Positions 1 to 10,862 of a DNA stretch of 64,000 nucleotides are shown here, piece by piece (the first letter of the stretch is position 1; the number at the start of each line of letters is the position of its first letter). This stretch comes from Podarcis raffonei (lineage: Eukaryota; Chordata; Lepidosauria; Squamata; Lacertidae), in contig NC_070605.1 of the NCBI RefSeq assembly GCF_027172205.1, positions 49,253,804-49,317,803 of the forward strand, given 5' to 3'. The notes under the pieces were generated by a model. It was not told where the DNA came from and did no database searches. It was given only the letters and a program-made list of their open reading frames with translations. The position numbers and the translations under genes are program-made.

Positions 1-246
1 TCAAGAGGTGGGGAGTTCCAAAGTTTAGGCACTGCCACACTAAATGTGGAGCAGGTATTATGAGGCACCTGCAGTAGTGCCAGTTCCTTCATGGTAGAGG
101 GCTGTTGCCTTTCTCTCCTGCTTGTGGTCTTCTGTAGGGGATTTTGGACCAGAGATGGACTTTAGTCTAATCCAGCAGTACTCTTACCTTCTGCAGGCAG
201 CATACGGATGGCTTATGGTTACATTCCTGAGGAAGGTTCACTAGAG

Positions 247-382
247 CAGGCATAGGCAAACCTGGCTCTCCAGATGTTTTGGGACTACAACTCCCACCAT
301 CCCTGACCACTGGTCCTGTTAGCTAGGGATGATGGGATTTGTAGTCCCAAAACATCTGGAGGGCCGAGTTTGCCTCTGCCTG
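247..382. repeat. hAT-type MITE with 8-bp target duplication
   Basis: A 136-bp, nearly palindromic element. Its ends are inverted repeats (CAGGCATAGGCAAAC and the complement of GTTTGCCTCTGCCTG, 14 of 15 matching). It is flanked on both sides by the same 8 bases, CACTAGAG, at 239-246 and 383-390. An 8-bp duplication and CAG...CTG ends are hAT hallmarks. There is no coding capacity. Confidence 0.85.
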
Positions 383-1329
383 CACTAGAGAGTCAATAAT
401 GCCCACTGAACACAGTAACAATTACTTGTAGGTAAGCAGGCATAAGATACAGGCTGCTTACACTGCTCTTCCCAGTTGCCATCAAGAAAAGGTCTTTTGT
501 GGGGCCTGCACTGGGGAAAATAAAGTCTAAACTAGTGCATTGTTTCTTGATTGTTAATCATGCAATGAGTGCCAACCAGGGACCTTTAGTAGCTTCTTTT
601 TAATTACTTGGTTGGCTTCTTGGTTTGTCTTGAAAGCACCATCCTGTGCATCAGTGAGAACTTCAGATATGGCAATGAGCTTAATAAAGATTTTGGTCCC
701 CAAACTATTAGATTAGTCCTGTTGGTTCTCTGTGGCTGTTCATAAAAAAGGCAGCTGTTTCATTATCTCAATCTACCCATGGAACCATAAAGAGCAAGCT
801 AGCATTTAATCCATTTTTTTTTAAGTCTTGTAGTAGGAGGCTATGTTAATATGCATTTGAGATGGAAAAGCATCTGAAGTTTAAATGAGTCAGAACTGCA
901 GATTCCCAGGATTGTGGGAAATTCAGGGGGGGGGCAGTCATTATCCACAGTCCCATTAACAAATGAGGGTTTTTTCTGTGTATTTCTTCTACAGCTGAGG
1001 GAGCACCATGATAACACTGAGCTCCAGTCTTTTCTCTGGTTGGCAGTAGGTAAGTTCCACTTAGCAATATCTTTCCACTATATGGGTCCAAACCCAGTGA
1101 TCACCCTCTGCCCACAAGTACACAAGTGACTCTGCACACAAGTGACTTGATTCCATTTCTAAATTATTATAGCATTGCTTGGAAGTAAATCCCAGAAATA
1201 AGCACTTAGAACTGCATTACAGAGACACCTCTTGTGAGACATTTTGTGCTTTTGTGCAGAGATCCCTGAATACAAAAAGCTCCCAAATGCATTGCCTCAG
1301 GATGAAGGGCATACACCCAGATGCTCAGA

Positions 1330-1515
1330 AAGTTGCTGTGAATCATAACCTCTTTTAGTATTTTAACTTTTTATATGTTTAAAACCATTATTGTATTCCC
1401 CCCTTGATTTTGTTTCATCTTTTTGTAAACTGCTTTGAGGGTTTATTTTTAAATAAAAAAAATGATTAAGCGGTGTATAAACTTTATGAAATGAAATAAA
1501 TAAATAAAATATTTA
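1330..1515 (+). repeat. LINE 3' end (CR1/L2-like)
   Basis: The typical LINE 3'-UTR end of the type TGTAAACTGCTTTGAGG...AAGCGGTGTATAAA, ending in a short AAATA-rich tail at about 1485-1510. No coding part is present, so it is strongly 5' truncated. The assignment is from memory of the family ends. Confidence 0.6.
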
Positions 1516-1889
1516 AACAGATGCATTTCCCCTTCAAATACACACAAGTGGTGACTGGGCAATAGTAGTTTGATAGGGAAAGCTTGGGTTTCTCCTTGTG
1601 TGTTCTTTGCACATGACTTTGGTCTACATATATTTTGAAGTGTGCTTTGAGTATTTGTGCCGGTCTCAGTGCAAAGCACTGCATAAGAAGTAGCCCTTAG
1701 CTTTGGTCCTTCCTTGCCCTACCATTAGGCTGACTGGGGCAGGCGCTTCAGGTGACAGGTGCTAGGAATGGGGGAGTGGCACTGTGCTCTTGTAGAAAAT
1801 CAGGGGCAAGGAACCTCCACCTTGTGGGCCAGACTTGGTCCACCAGTCCTCCCCATTTGGCAAACAAAGCTAATGTCAAAACAAAAAAA

Positions 1890-2230
1890 TTTTTTCCCTT
1901 CCAGTAGCACCTTAAAGACCAACTAAGTTAGTTCTTGGTATGAGCTTTCGTGTGCATGCACACTTCTTCAGATACACTGAAACAGAAGTTGCCAGATCCT
2001 TCTATATAGTGAGAAGGTGGGGAGGGGTATTACTCAGAAGGGTGGTGGGAATGGGTGATTGGCAGATAGCTGTGATGAGCCTGTTGACGACTCTTAACGA
2101 CTGCAATAGGTCTTACAGGAAAAAGCAAGGGGTGAGAAGGTGAAAAATGGCTTTGTCATGTATAATGAGATAAGAATCCAATGTCTTTGTTCAGACCAGG
2201 TCTCTCCATGGTTTTAAGTTTGGTAATGGA
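1890..2230. repeat. Interspersed repeat, family not assigned
   Basis: The block begins CCAGTAGCACCTTAAAGACC, then GAGCTTTCGTGTGCATGC. I recognise it as a recurring squamate repeat but cannot name the family. Shorter stretches of similar type occur at about 5750-5830 and 33495-33545 (GAGCTTTTGTAGACTAGAGC). The limits are approximate. Confidence 0.45.
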
Positions 2231-3399
2231 AAGCTAATGTCATCCATGATGCCAGGTGTGGGGGATTAAGGGGGTGGGGCTTAAAAGGAACAATCTGGAG
2301 CTTGAAATGGGATTCCACTGGCTCATTTGCTGGAACTAGGCATGCTTCCAACTGCCCATCAACTCATGGGTGAATGAAAGGAGGAACGCCTGGGGTGATA
2401 GGAGCATGTCTAGCTCAAGGAGGGGTTTTTTGGGGGGGGAAGGTGCCCCATGCCAACCCTCCAATGTCTCACTTTCTTGGGTCTCCCACAGCAGCAGTGG
2501 GTGCTTGAGAACTGTGCCATGGATTTTGACAGGTGGGTGCATGGGCGTAGATAGGCTTTATGTTGGGGGAGGCAGAACCTCAGTTAGTTCTGTATTTTTA
2601 TTCAACGATTTAGGGGGCAGCTTCCCCCCTGCTGCCCCTTTGGGCTATGCTCATGGGTGGGTGGGTGGTTCAACCTATCCGTTAGTCATGTGAAGTCATA
2701 ATGGCACCATGTGATTGACAGGCAAACATGCCCATCCACCTGTTGAATTTGGCCTACAAAGCTGATCCTGTTAGAGCTGCAAGGATTCTTCACCACTGAA
2801 GAAAATAGTTGCATAACCCAGCGTTGCTGCCCCGCTACCGCCCCCAACCTGGGGCAGAACTTGGTGCATCTGGCTCCTGGCTCCCAGGGAGATTTTGTTG
2901 GAACCTGGAAGTCACGGCTGCCGCCCCTTTTCCTCACTTCTCTGGCGTGGGCGGGTGGAGGACATGCCTGTGCTTCTCTGGTGCCACCGCGGGCACTTCC
3001 CACCCCCTGTCACCAGATAAGTTAGGAAAAGCGACCTCGCCAGAACCCAAAAGCTGAGTGACCCCGACTTTGGAGCAGGGTGCGGGTGAAGCAGCATTTC
3101 CCCATTTTGCCTTAGGCGGCAAAACGACGGGTAGGGTCGATCCTGGTCTTGAGCCTTTAGACTGCTTAGGGTTCATTTATAGACGCCTTTCAGCTGGCCC
3201 AGCAAGGAGCCTTCTTGGATTCATGTAATCCACAAATGGCAAAACCGCAGCCTAAAGGCAAGGCGATGCCAAAGCTCCGTCTCCCCTCTGATCTTATAGA
3301 GATGGGTGCTGCTACCTCCAGTAATATGGGGAAGGCGCTCTGTATATGCCCAGAAATATTCTCCCTCACCACCACCACCACCCAATCTTGCCTGGCTGC

Positions 3400-3860
3400 A
3401 GCGCGGATTGCAGAAGTGGCGCCTCGACCGCGCGCTAAAGCGACAAGGAAGCCCAAAGAGCCGGCAGAATAAAGCCAGAAAGTCACGCTGCTTTCCCAGA
3501 GAGGGGTTGTTGGGCAGGGGGGGGGGGAGGCAACCGCCCGTTACCATCTTCTGCGCGGTGGCAGAAAGACAGGGAGGCCACCCGCTCCTTTCGCGATTTG
3601 GCACCGTCGCCCTCTTTTAATCGCCTCTGCGGCTCTGGAAAGCCCTCTGCCTTGAGGAGGGGGCTGCTGAATCCGCGGCTTTCAGGACCCCCGCCCCCCA
3701 GCCCAGCCCCCTGCCTCGCGCTCGGCCCCCTCCCAAGCTGCAGCGCTGCATTTCGCACCAGAAATCGATAGTCGCGGGGCTGGCCCTGCCCAACGCGGAG
3801 GCTCCGGGAGGCTGGCCGGAGCCGCTATATAACCAGGAGCCAGCAGCTTGCGCCTTCTTT
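3400..3860 (+). promoter_or_regulatory. CHODL: CHODL promoter, CpG-rich with TATA box
   Basis: CpG dinucleotides are dense from about 3400 to 4360 and rare on either side, which marks a CpG island over the first exon. A TATATAA box lies at 3826-3832, so transcription should start near 3855-3865. A GC box (CCCCGCCCCC) lies at about 3689-3698 and a run of eleven G at 3517-3527. The start site is inferred from the TATA position. Confidence 0.7.
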
Positions 3861-4263
3861 CTCCCTGCGCGTCCAGCGTCTCCAGGCGCAGGCAGGCCAA
3901 GGCGAGGAGAAGGGAGACCTTGCAGTGCTTCCTGCTCCTGCTGCTTCTCCTCCTCCTCCCTTGGACAAGACGCTTCTCCTTCTCGCCCAAAGGGGTCCTG
4001 CAAAAACGCGCGCGCTTCCTTGGCGCACGGAGATGCGCGCAGCGGCAGCGGGCAGGGCAAGAGCTGGCTCTCAGGGATCTCCTCAAGGCGGCTGCTGCTC
4101 CTGCAGTTGCTTGGCGCTTTGAAGGGACCCGCTTTGGAGCACCTTACCCGCGGAGGACCGGCCGTTGCGCAGGCGCTGAGGGTGCCTGCCTGCCTGACCT
4201 GCTGCTGCTGTCACTTCGGGGACTTTGTTCAGAAGCCCAGCGCCTCTTCCCTCGGCCGCTGCG
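3860..4263 (+). other. CHODL: CHODL 5' untranslated leader (approximate) with an upstream ORF
   Basis: This is the expected leader of about 400 nt between the TATA-predicted start and the coding ATG. It is GC-rich. It holds an upstream ATG at 4033 that opens a 29-codon reading frame ending in TGA at 4120-4122, out of frame with the main start. The leader 5' end is not defined by sequence alone. Confidence 0.5.
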
Positions 4264-4360
4264 ATGCTCCCTTTTCCGTGCGGAAGGCGTCCCCAGCTGC
4301 TGCTGCTGGGCTACTGTTGGCTGTGGGCTCAGAGTTGCCTCTCGCTGCGAGTCCTGAGTG
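4264..4360 (+). CDS. CHODL: CHODL coding exon 1 (signal peptide)
   Basis: The exon encodes MLPFPCGRRP, then a Leu-rich core (LLLLGYCWLWA) and the cleavage region up to LRVLS, and ends in phase 1 before GTGAGT. The ATG at 4264 has G at -3 and is the only ATG in this frame here. The last codon is split and gives Gly with the next exon, as in human (RRVVSG|QK). The leader differs from human in sequence, as expected for a signal peptide. Confidence 0.9.
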
Positions 4361-4419
4361 GTGAGTTGAAGGGAGGGATGAGGAACCTGGTTTCTTATTT
4401 GGGGGAGAGCAGCGAGAGA

Positions 4420-4530
4420 GCTGGGACCCCCTCCAGATGTTTCTGGACTCCACACTCCCATCAGTCCTGACCATTGACCATGCTGTCTGGGACTGTTGGG
4501 AATTGGAGCGCAACAACCTCTGCAGGGCCC
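4420..4530. repeat. hAT-type MITE copy, degraded
   Basis: The CCTCCAGATGTTTCTGGACT core, then TCCTGACCATTGACCATGCT, and GGGAATTGGAGCGCAACAAC resemble the palindromic hAT MITE seen intact at 247-382. The ends are eroded and I see no clear target duplication. It sits about 60 bp inside CHODL intron 1. Confidence 0.6.
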
Positions 4531-5372
4531 TTTCTTTGCTGTATAAAGACCCCCGAAGTGCTCCGGGTATTCGGGTGCAATCCTTCCACTTCCCCCTTTC
4601 TTTGCTTTTCAACTTGATCAATGAACAGTGGTTAGAGATTCCCAAACAGAAAGGTGGCTCTTTCTGGCGGGGATCCTCTTACTTTCAAGCGGGTGGCGCT
4701 CTATTGATTCAGTGAGGCAAAGGGAACTCATGGAACGCAGCCTTGGCATTGTGTCACTGGCACTAGGGACGAGCTGTTTCCTGGCGAGTAAAAAAAGGCT
4801 CGATTTTTGTCCCAAGTTGATGATTTGACTTTGCGGAAAGATCACAGCCTCAATCCTGGAAACTCCAAAGATGAGATCCCCAATTCATATCTTTAAATAT
4901 GGGGGTGGAAAGTTTGATGTCCCTTATATTGTGTCTCCTAAGTCAAAAGGTTTTGCTCTGATCTGTCCTCCATTTATAGAGAGTCTATTTGTCCCTCATT
5001 TTTAAAAAGTTCAGAGACTGAGAAGCAGGATAGAGGATCAAATATGGAGAAGCAGGATGGGGGCTCAAATGCCAGATAAAGAGTGATGTGAAAGAGATGC
5101 CCATCACACCTGACAACTTTCTCAGTTCCTGCTTGTCTGCAGTAACCACCGAAATCCACATTCATGTTTGTGGATAAGGATTTGTGTGGCAGGAAAGATA
5201 TCAGTGCAAGAATACCTCTGAAGAACCATGTGTGCTACCAGATGTAGACTTCCACCCTGAGTAGTGGGTGGAAGGGGTATATGCGTGGTGTCCTAAACTT
5301 CTGAGCTCATACTTCTACTGAACTTTGACGTGAATCAGTATTGGAAAATCCTACAGCTTCCTCAGATGATCC

Positions 5373-5430
5373 CATTCTGCAGAGGGTTGGACTAGATGAC
5401 CATTGGGTTCCCATTCTATAATACGATTGT
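5373..5430 (+). repeat. tRNA-type SINE, 3' half only
   Basis: It carries the 3' body GGGTTGGACTAGATGACC seen in the fuller copy at 39553-39707, but not the tRNA head. Similar 3'-half remnants are at 30890-30954, 32770-32841 and 61386-61460. Confidence 0.55.
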
Positions 5431-8029
5431 CTTGCCTTGAATATTTCTTTCCAAGGAAAGAACTTCACAGGGAATTTGCTGAACTGCTCAATTCTTTATA
5501 ATTAGGAAGCCATCTTCATATATTGAAAAGCTCCTTAAGGAATTTTAAAAGAAAATATTGATTAACATACAAAGTTTTTCAACTGCGGAGCAAAGTTCCT
5601 TCCTTCCTTATATATTTGCCATAAATATGTGAAATATGTCATAAATATGAGAAATATACTGTGCCTATCCATTCATTGCATGCAAGTGGTGGAGGAGCTG
5701 GAACCTGCCGTGTGTGTCCTGCACATAAAGATACAGTGTACATAAGCAATAAAGAATCCAGTTGTATCTTTAAGGTCAACAAACTTACTATGCAAGGAGC
5801 TTTGATAGGTTAGAGCTAACTTTCCCTGGTGCAGATTCAGTGTGTGCCTATTTTCTAGATGGACTTGTACATATTATTACCTGAGTGTGTTCTATAGGGT
5901 ACATTTCAGTCCAATTCTAATGGTTTCCTGAAAGGTCAGGCAGGAAGCAAGGGACTAGAAATTGGATGAGGTGATAGTTATGCTCCAGTTTTCCATAATT
6001 AGAATAGATTCATGAAACATGAACACAAGAAGCAGGAACCTTTAGACCCCTCGTCATTGGACACACCACTTTTAAAATGAAATAAAAAGAAAAACATTCC
6101 AGGGAGTCTCTTAGGAATGGCTTAAATAGTTCACATAACCTAGAACCAGTTCTGATCCTTTTCAGCTCCTGATCACATGCAGCAGCAATCTTAAGGTGCT
6201 ATGTAGGCACCAGGGGGTGTCAGTGTCAGGAGCTTGTCAAGGCTGCCACCACAGTTATGGGGACCACTGCAGATCCCCCCATCCCCTGTCTCTGCTTATC
6301 TGGCTGTTGTTTCTTGTTCATTCAGTGGCAACAACAAGAAGGAACATTGCCCTTTTGGGCAATGGTGAAGATGGTCTCAGGGAGAGGAAGTCAGTGACAG
6401 CAGTCACAGGGAAGCAAGTCCATGCAGGAATGGGGAAGTGTTGAAGGCAACTTATCCACGGGCCCCTCAAAATCTGGATTGTGATAATAGCTGAGGGGAG
6501 GGAGTTGCATGTAGCAAACAGGAGATTAATCCATGGCATCCCTTCTGAGCTTTGTGCCTGGAAGCCACTATACAAATGGAACATTAATCAAATCATAGAA
6601 GATAACACTGTCCATTCAGATGCCAGGCAGAACTGTTAAAAGTTCTGTACCATCTCCAGGTTGCAAAGTCTTTACCTGAAGACAGTGGCCATCCCTTTAA
6701 AAGTTCTAAAGTATTAGGCAACTTCTTCAAAGTACTGCACTAGTCTCTTTGTCCACCCACCTCTTTTCCACCAGAACACAAGGGGAAGAAAAGTGGAGTG
6801 GACTTTAGTGAATTAACTGTGCAGGAGGTGCAACAACTGTAGCCTTGGTGTAGAGCATTTCAGGAGTGAACTGCAGCCTATGGATGAAGACCTTGAGATA
6901 CTTTTGGGTGCTGAATCCTTTGGTGTCTTCAGATAACCTGTTTATGAAGTACCCAACTTGATTTGTTTGAAGAAAGCTTGTGCTGCAGTTAGACTATGTC
7001 TTGTCTTTGTTGAGCATTTGTTTGTGGTGATGTTATATGGCCATGAGCATTCTTTCAAAATTCATCCTGATTTGCTTGCATGATGTTTATACATCGTCCC
7101 ATGAATTGTTTGTTCATCCTACACTTTTCAGTGTAGATTTGTTGTGCCAGGGTAACAGAGTGCTTTGATCCACTTTAATTGCACACACCTAAATTTCTGG
7201 TATGGTTTGACTCCTTTCCACAAAATGCTGACACTCAGGAGGTGTCCATTGCCTGTAACAACCCAGGACAAATGCGAGAGTGAGAGTATTTGATGGAGAG
7301 AAATGATCATGGGATTTGGAGAGAGGGGCATTCAATACATTGGTAACATGGAGCTCTACTTCGTGTTCCTATCTTATTCAAGCAAAGCTTTAGAAGTGCA
7401 AAATATTGATGTCTGGGAATTGGGATGGCATGGATGAGGGCGAGGGAAATAAGCTCAGTCTAGATATGATGGAGCTGATGTTGCTGGGTAGTTTGACTGG
7501 CTTGGGTTCAACTCATTCTGGGAGGATCGAATCCTACAAGAGGATCATATTTGCAGTTTGGTGGGTGTTGATTGACCCAGCTTTGTCACCAGAGGCCTAC
7601 TTGGCTTAAGAAGCACAAAACATTTCCCATTAGCTAAGGCTGGTATACCAGCTGTGGTCCCTTTTAAGCAGAGATAAGCCATAGTCATCCTTACTTTGGT
7701 GATTGCCTGAATAGGTTATGGCGATATGTTGTGTGCTGAGCTGCCTTTGAAACTTTCTGAAAATTTATGAATGCTGTTGTTAGACTAACTGAGATGAGCT
7801 ATAGGTAACACATATTGCTAGTTCTGAAACAGCTTTGTTGTCGATCAGCCCCAAATTCTAAGAGCAATTTAAAGCCTGATAAGCAGTGTTTGAAATCCCC
7901 CAGGCGCCAGGCGCATTTTGAGACTGGCATGGGTCCAACTGTGACTATGTGGATGCCGGGTTGGTGACTGACATCTCCATCTGGCTGGTCCCTCCAGCTC
8001 TCTTAAGCAGGTAAGCAGAAGAGCTTTTT

Positions 8030-8240
8030 TACTGTATTTATATCCCACCTTTTTCTCCAAGGAGTACGGTACATGGTTCAGCACCCTCCTCAGTTAATCC
8101 TGGGAATGACCCTGTGAGGTAGGTTAAGAGGCTGTGACTGGCCCAAGGTCACCCAGTGAGCTTCATGACTGAGTGGGGATTTGAACCCTGATCTCCCAGG
8201 TCCTAGTCTGACACTCTAACCACTACACCACACTGGCTTT
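8030..8240 (-). repeat. tRNA-derived CORE-SINE
   Basis: Read on the - strand it begins with a tRNA-like head (AGTGTGGTGTAGTGGTTAGA, then a B box GGTTCAAATCC). The MIR-type core GTGACCTTGGGCCAGTCAC follows, and it ends GGTGGGATATAAATAC. The same family lies in the other orientation at 28886-29136. Confidence 0.75.
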
Positions 8241-8374
8241 CTATAGTATTTCTGCTATGGGGCAGCAACCTAAATTAAGTATCGGTAGGTAAATAAGTAT
8301 GGGAAAAGCAAATATGTCACCCAGAGAAGGATCTGAAATATTTTCCTTGAAGCTTGAATTTGCTTTATTCTGGA

Positions 8375-8470
8375 TTGTTTCATTTGATGTTTTAATGTGT
8401 TGTAAACCACTTTCAGCTTTTTTTCTTTAAAATATAAAGCGCTATAGTAATGAAATGAATAATAATAATA
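8375..8470 (+). repeat. LINE 3' end with AAT tail
   Basis: The end GTTGTAAACCACTTTCAGC...ATAAAGCGCTATAGTAATG leads into an (AAT)n tail at about 8459-8473. It is the same kind of 3' end as at 1330-1515. Only the tail region remains. Confidence 0.6.
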
Positions 8471-8494
8471 AATTTCACTGGGAAAACCATAGCT

Positions 8495-8940
8495 ATGTTT
8501 TCCCAGTAGTGATGTATGAAAGTGAAAGCTGGACCATAAAGAAGGCTGATTGAGAAAGAATTGATGCTTTTGAATTATGATGCTGGAGGAGACTCTTGAG
8601 AGTCCCATGGACTGCAAGAAGATTAAACCTATCCATTCTTAAAGCAATCAGCCCTGAGTGCTCACTGGAAGGACAGATTGTGAAGCTGAGGCTCCAATAC
8701 TTTGGCCACCTCATGAGAAGAGAAGACTCCCTGGAAAAGACCCTGATGATGGGAAAGATTGAGGGCACAAGAAGAAGGGGATGACAGAGGACGAGATGGT
8801 TGAACAGTGTTCTCAAAGCTACCAACATGAGTTTGACCAAACTGCGGGAGGCAGTGGAAGGCAGGAGTGCCTGGCATGCTCTGGTCCATGGGGACATGAA
8901 GAGTTGGACACGACTAAATGACTAAACAACAAATACATTT
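8495..8940 (+). repeat. BovB (RTE) LINE, 3' end
   Basis: A 5'-truncated copy of about 445 bp. The fragment 8596-8784 still reads RVPWTARRLNLSILKAISPE, then LQYFGHLMRREDSLEKTLM, the C-terminal part of BovB ORF2. It ends with GTTGGACACGACTAAATGAC followed by TAAACAACAA, the usual BovB end. Stops interrupt the frame on both sides, so it is dead. BovB is known for jumping between squamates and mammals. Confidence 0.85.
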
Positions 8941-9030
8941 CACTGCAAAAAAGAAAAGATGCCTAGACATGCCATTGTAGTGACCGTGACCCAGGTTTAA
9001 GGTGCCATTTGGTGATTAGCTGATATATTT

Positions 9031-9036
9031 GAGTTA

Positions 9037-9089
<53 letters not shown>

Positions 9090-9090
9090 T
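9031..9090. repeat. (ATA)n microsatellite
   Basis: About 55 bases of nearly pure AAT/ATA trinucleotide repeat. It sits at the 3' end of the LINE fragment that follows on the - strand and probably grew from that element's tail. Confidence 0.85.
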
Positions 9091-9430
9091 ATTTATTATT
9101 TATACCCTGCCCATCTGGCTGGGTTTCCCCAGCCACTCTGGGTGGCTTCCAACAGAACACTAAAATACAATAACCTATTAAACATTAAAAGCTTCCCTAC
9201 ACAGGGCTGCCTTCAGATGTCTTCTAAAAGTTTGGTAGTTATTTTTCTCTTTGATATCTGGTGGGAGGGCGTTCCACAGGGCGGGTGCCACTACTGAGAA
9301 GGCCCTCTGCCTGGTTCTCTGTAACTTGGCTTCTCGTAGCGAGGGAACCGCCAGAAGGCCCTCGGCACTGGACCTCAGTGTTCGGGCAGAACGATGGAGG
9401 TGGAGATGCTCCTTCAAGTTTCTCACACTG
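9091..9430 (-). repeat. LINE fragment (CR1/L2-like), ORF2 tail and 3' UTR
   Basis: On the - strand, 9426-9178 reads as an open frame containing RAFSVVAPALWNALPPDIKE and FRRHLKAALC. This WNALP motif followed by a basic tail is the usual C-terminus of CR1/L2/Rex1-type reverse transcriptases. The 3' UTR then runs to the ATA repeat. The rest of the element is absent. Confidence 0.65.
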
Positions 9431-9544
9431 CTGATAAGCCTTGGGACCTCAGGGTCCTCTTCCTCTCACATTTCCTGTGTTAACATCAGAGTAAATCGAC
9501 CTTTTCGGGATGCTGCTGCTATTAGAGGTTAGATAGGTGTGTCT

Positions 9545-9650
9545 CAGGGAAAAAAGCCTTTTCAGCTGTGATGCCTCACTTATGGAACACTCTCCTCTGC
9601 AAAGGTTACCTGGTGCCAATTCTTATGCCTTTTCAGCAGCAGACTCTTTC
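9545..9650 (+). repeat. LINE ORF2 tail fragment
   Basis: The frame MPHLWNTLLCKGYLVP resembles the LWN(A/T)LP region at the end of LINE reverse transcriptases, in the opposite orientation to the neighbouring fragment. It is short and degenerate. Confidence 0.35.
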
Positions 9651-10636
9651 TCTCTCTCTGCATATATACAGTAACGTTCTCCAGATCTTTTTATACATTA
9701 AGATAAAATTGATTTCTGCTTTTGGGGCCTCTCTCTGGGATAAACTTAGCAGCACAATGTACAAAATCATAGTCTATAACAAGAATGTACACAATAGAAA
9801 GAAGTTGTGTTCTCAAAACTACACCATGCAACCAAATTCCAAACAAAGTTAAGCACCTTAAGCCTGTTAATTTTAATGGGATTAGACCTGCCTATTTAAT
9901 GGACTTATTTGCTGTATGTGTGCAGGAAGACCAAATGAGGAGGTGCCAATCACAGAAGAAGACTTCCAGGTGCACAGGAAAAGGTTGATTAGGCCCAATT
10001 TGTTTTGGAATAAATCCTCCTTTGGAAGACTCTTGAATTATTGCTGTCAACCTGTCTATAAACCACTGTTGTAGCTTGTTCAACATATACACCAGTATTC
10101 CTAATGGTGTAGTCTTAAGCCTGTTTACTCAGACGTAAGCATCTCTATGTTGAATGAGACTGGCTCTTTGCTGTGGAAGACTGGGGATTTCCAAGCCATA
10201 TTGAAAGCAGAGCTACTTGAAGTTTTGTCTGAGGGTTTATGTGCAGTCAAAGGATTTTTATTTTTATTTTGAGCAGTTGACTCCCTCCTCATTGCTGCAT
10301 CACAGACTAATTTTGAGATGCCTCTCAAAAAACAACAACAGTGTATTATGAAACATAATGGGAGAGGTGACAGCTGTTGGGGTGTGTGTGTAAAGTCCCC
10401 TTGGATTCAGGGAACTAGTTCCATAGACTTACGAATACTAGTCAGGGTTGAACTGTAGGCCACAGTAGGGATGGGGAAGAATTTCAATTCAGTTGACATT
10501 TAAGGGCAAGTCCACCTCTTCTGTATTTGCTGAAGAAGTATGTGAACCAAAATAGAGGCATCCCTTAGAATTTGCTCTTTCCCAAACTGTAGAGGGCAGT
10601 TCTCCAAACCAAGTAACATGTACACAGATGCATATA

Positions 10637-10862
10637 CAGTGGTACCTCGGGTTAAGTACTTAATTCATTCTGGAGGTCCATTCTTAACCTGAAACTGTTC
10701 TTAACCTGAAGCACCACTTTAGTTAATGGGGCCTCCTGCTGCTGCCGTGCCACTGGAGCACGATTTCTGTTCTCATCCTGAAGCAAAGTTCTTAACCCGA
10801 GGTACTATTTCTGGGTTAGCGGAGTCTGTAACCTGAAGTGTATGTAACTCAAGGTACTACTG
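10637..10862. repeat. Tigger-like (TcMar) MITE, copy 1
   Basis: A 226-bp element with terminal inverted repeats starting CAGTGGTACCTCGGGTTAAG, flanked by TA on both sides (10635-10636 and 10863-10864). It has no coding capacity. The same family is at 16378-16619 and 18542-18767. Confidence 0.8.

Larger units (their letters stand above)
391..3399. other. Upstream intergenic region of CHODL
   Basis: I see no gene here. It holds a LINE 3' tail at about 1330-1515, a hAT-like fragment near 1800-1850 and an unassigned interspersed repeat at about 1890-2230. From 2400 onward GC content rises toward the CpG island. Open frames in this part are short and lack any family resemblance. Confidence 0.5.

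Noticed and set aside
3215-4087. Several overlapping open frames of 80-170 codons on both strands
   Set aside because: They arise from the GC-rich CpG island, where stop codons are rare. They show no domain and conflict with the CHODL promoter and leader.
9178-9426. An 81-codon frame with a WNALPPDIK motif
   Set aside because: It is the tail of a LINE reverse transcriptase and not a host gene.
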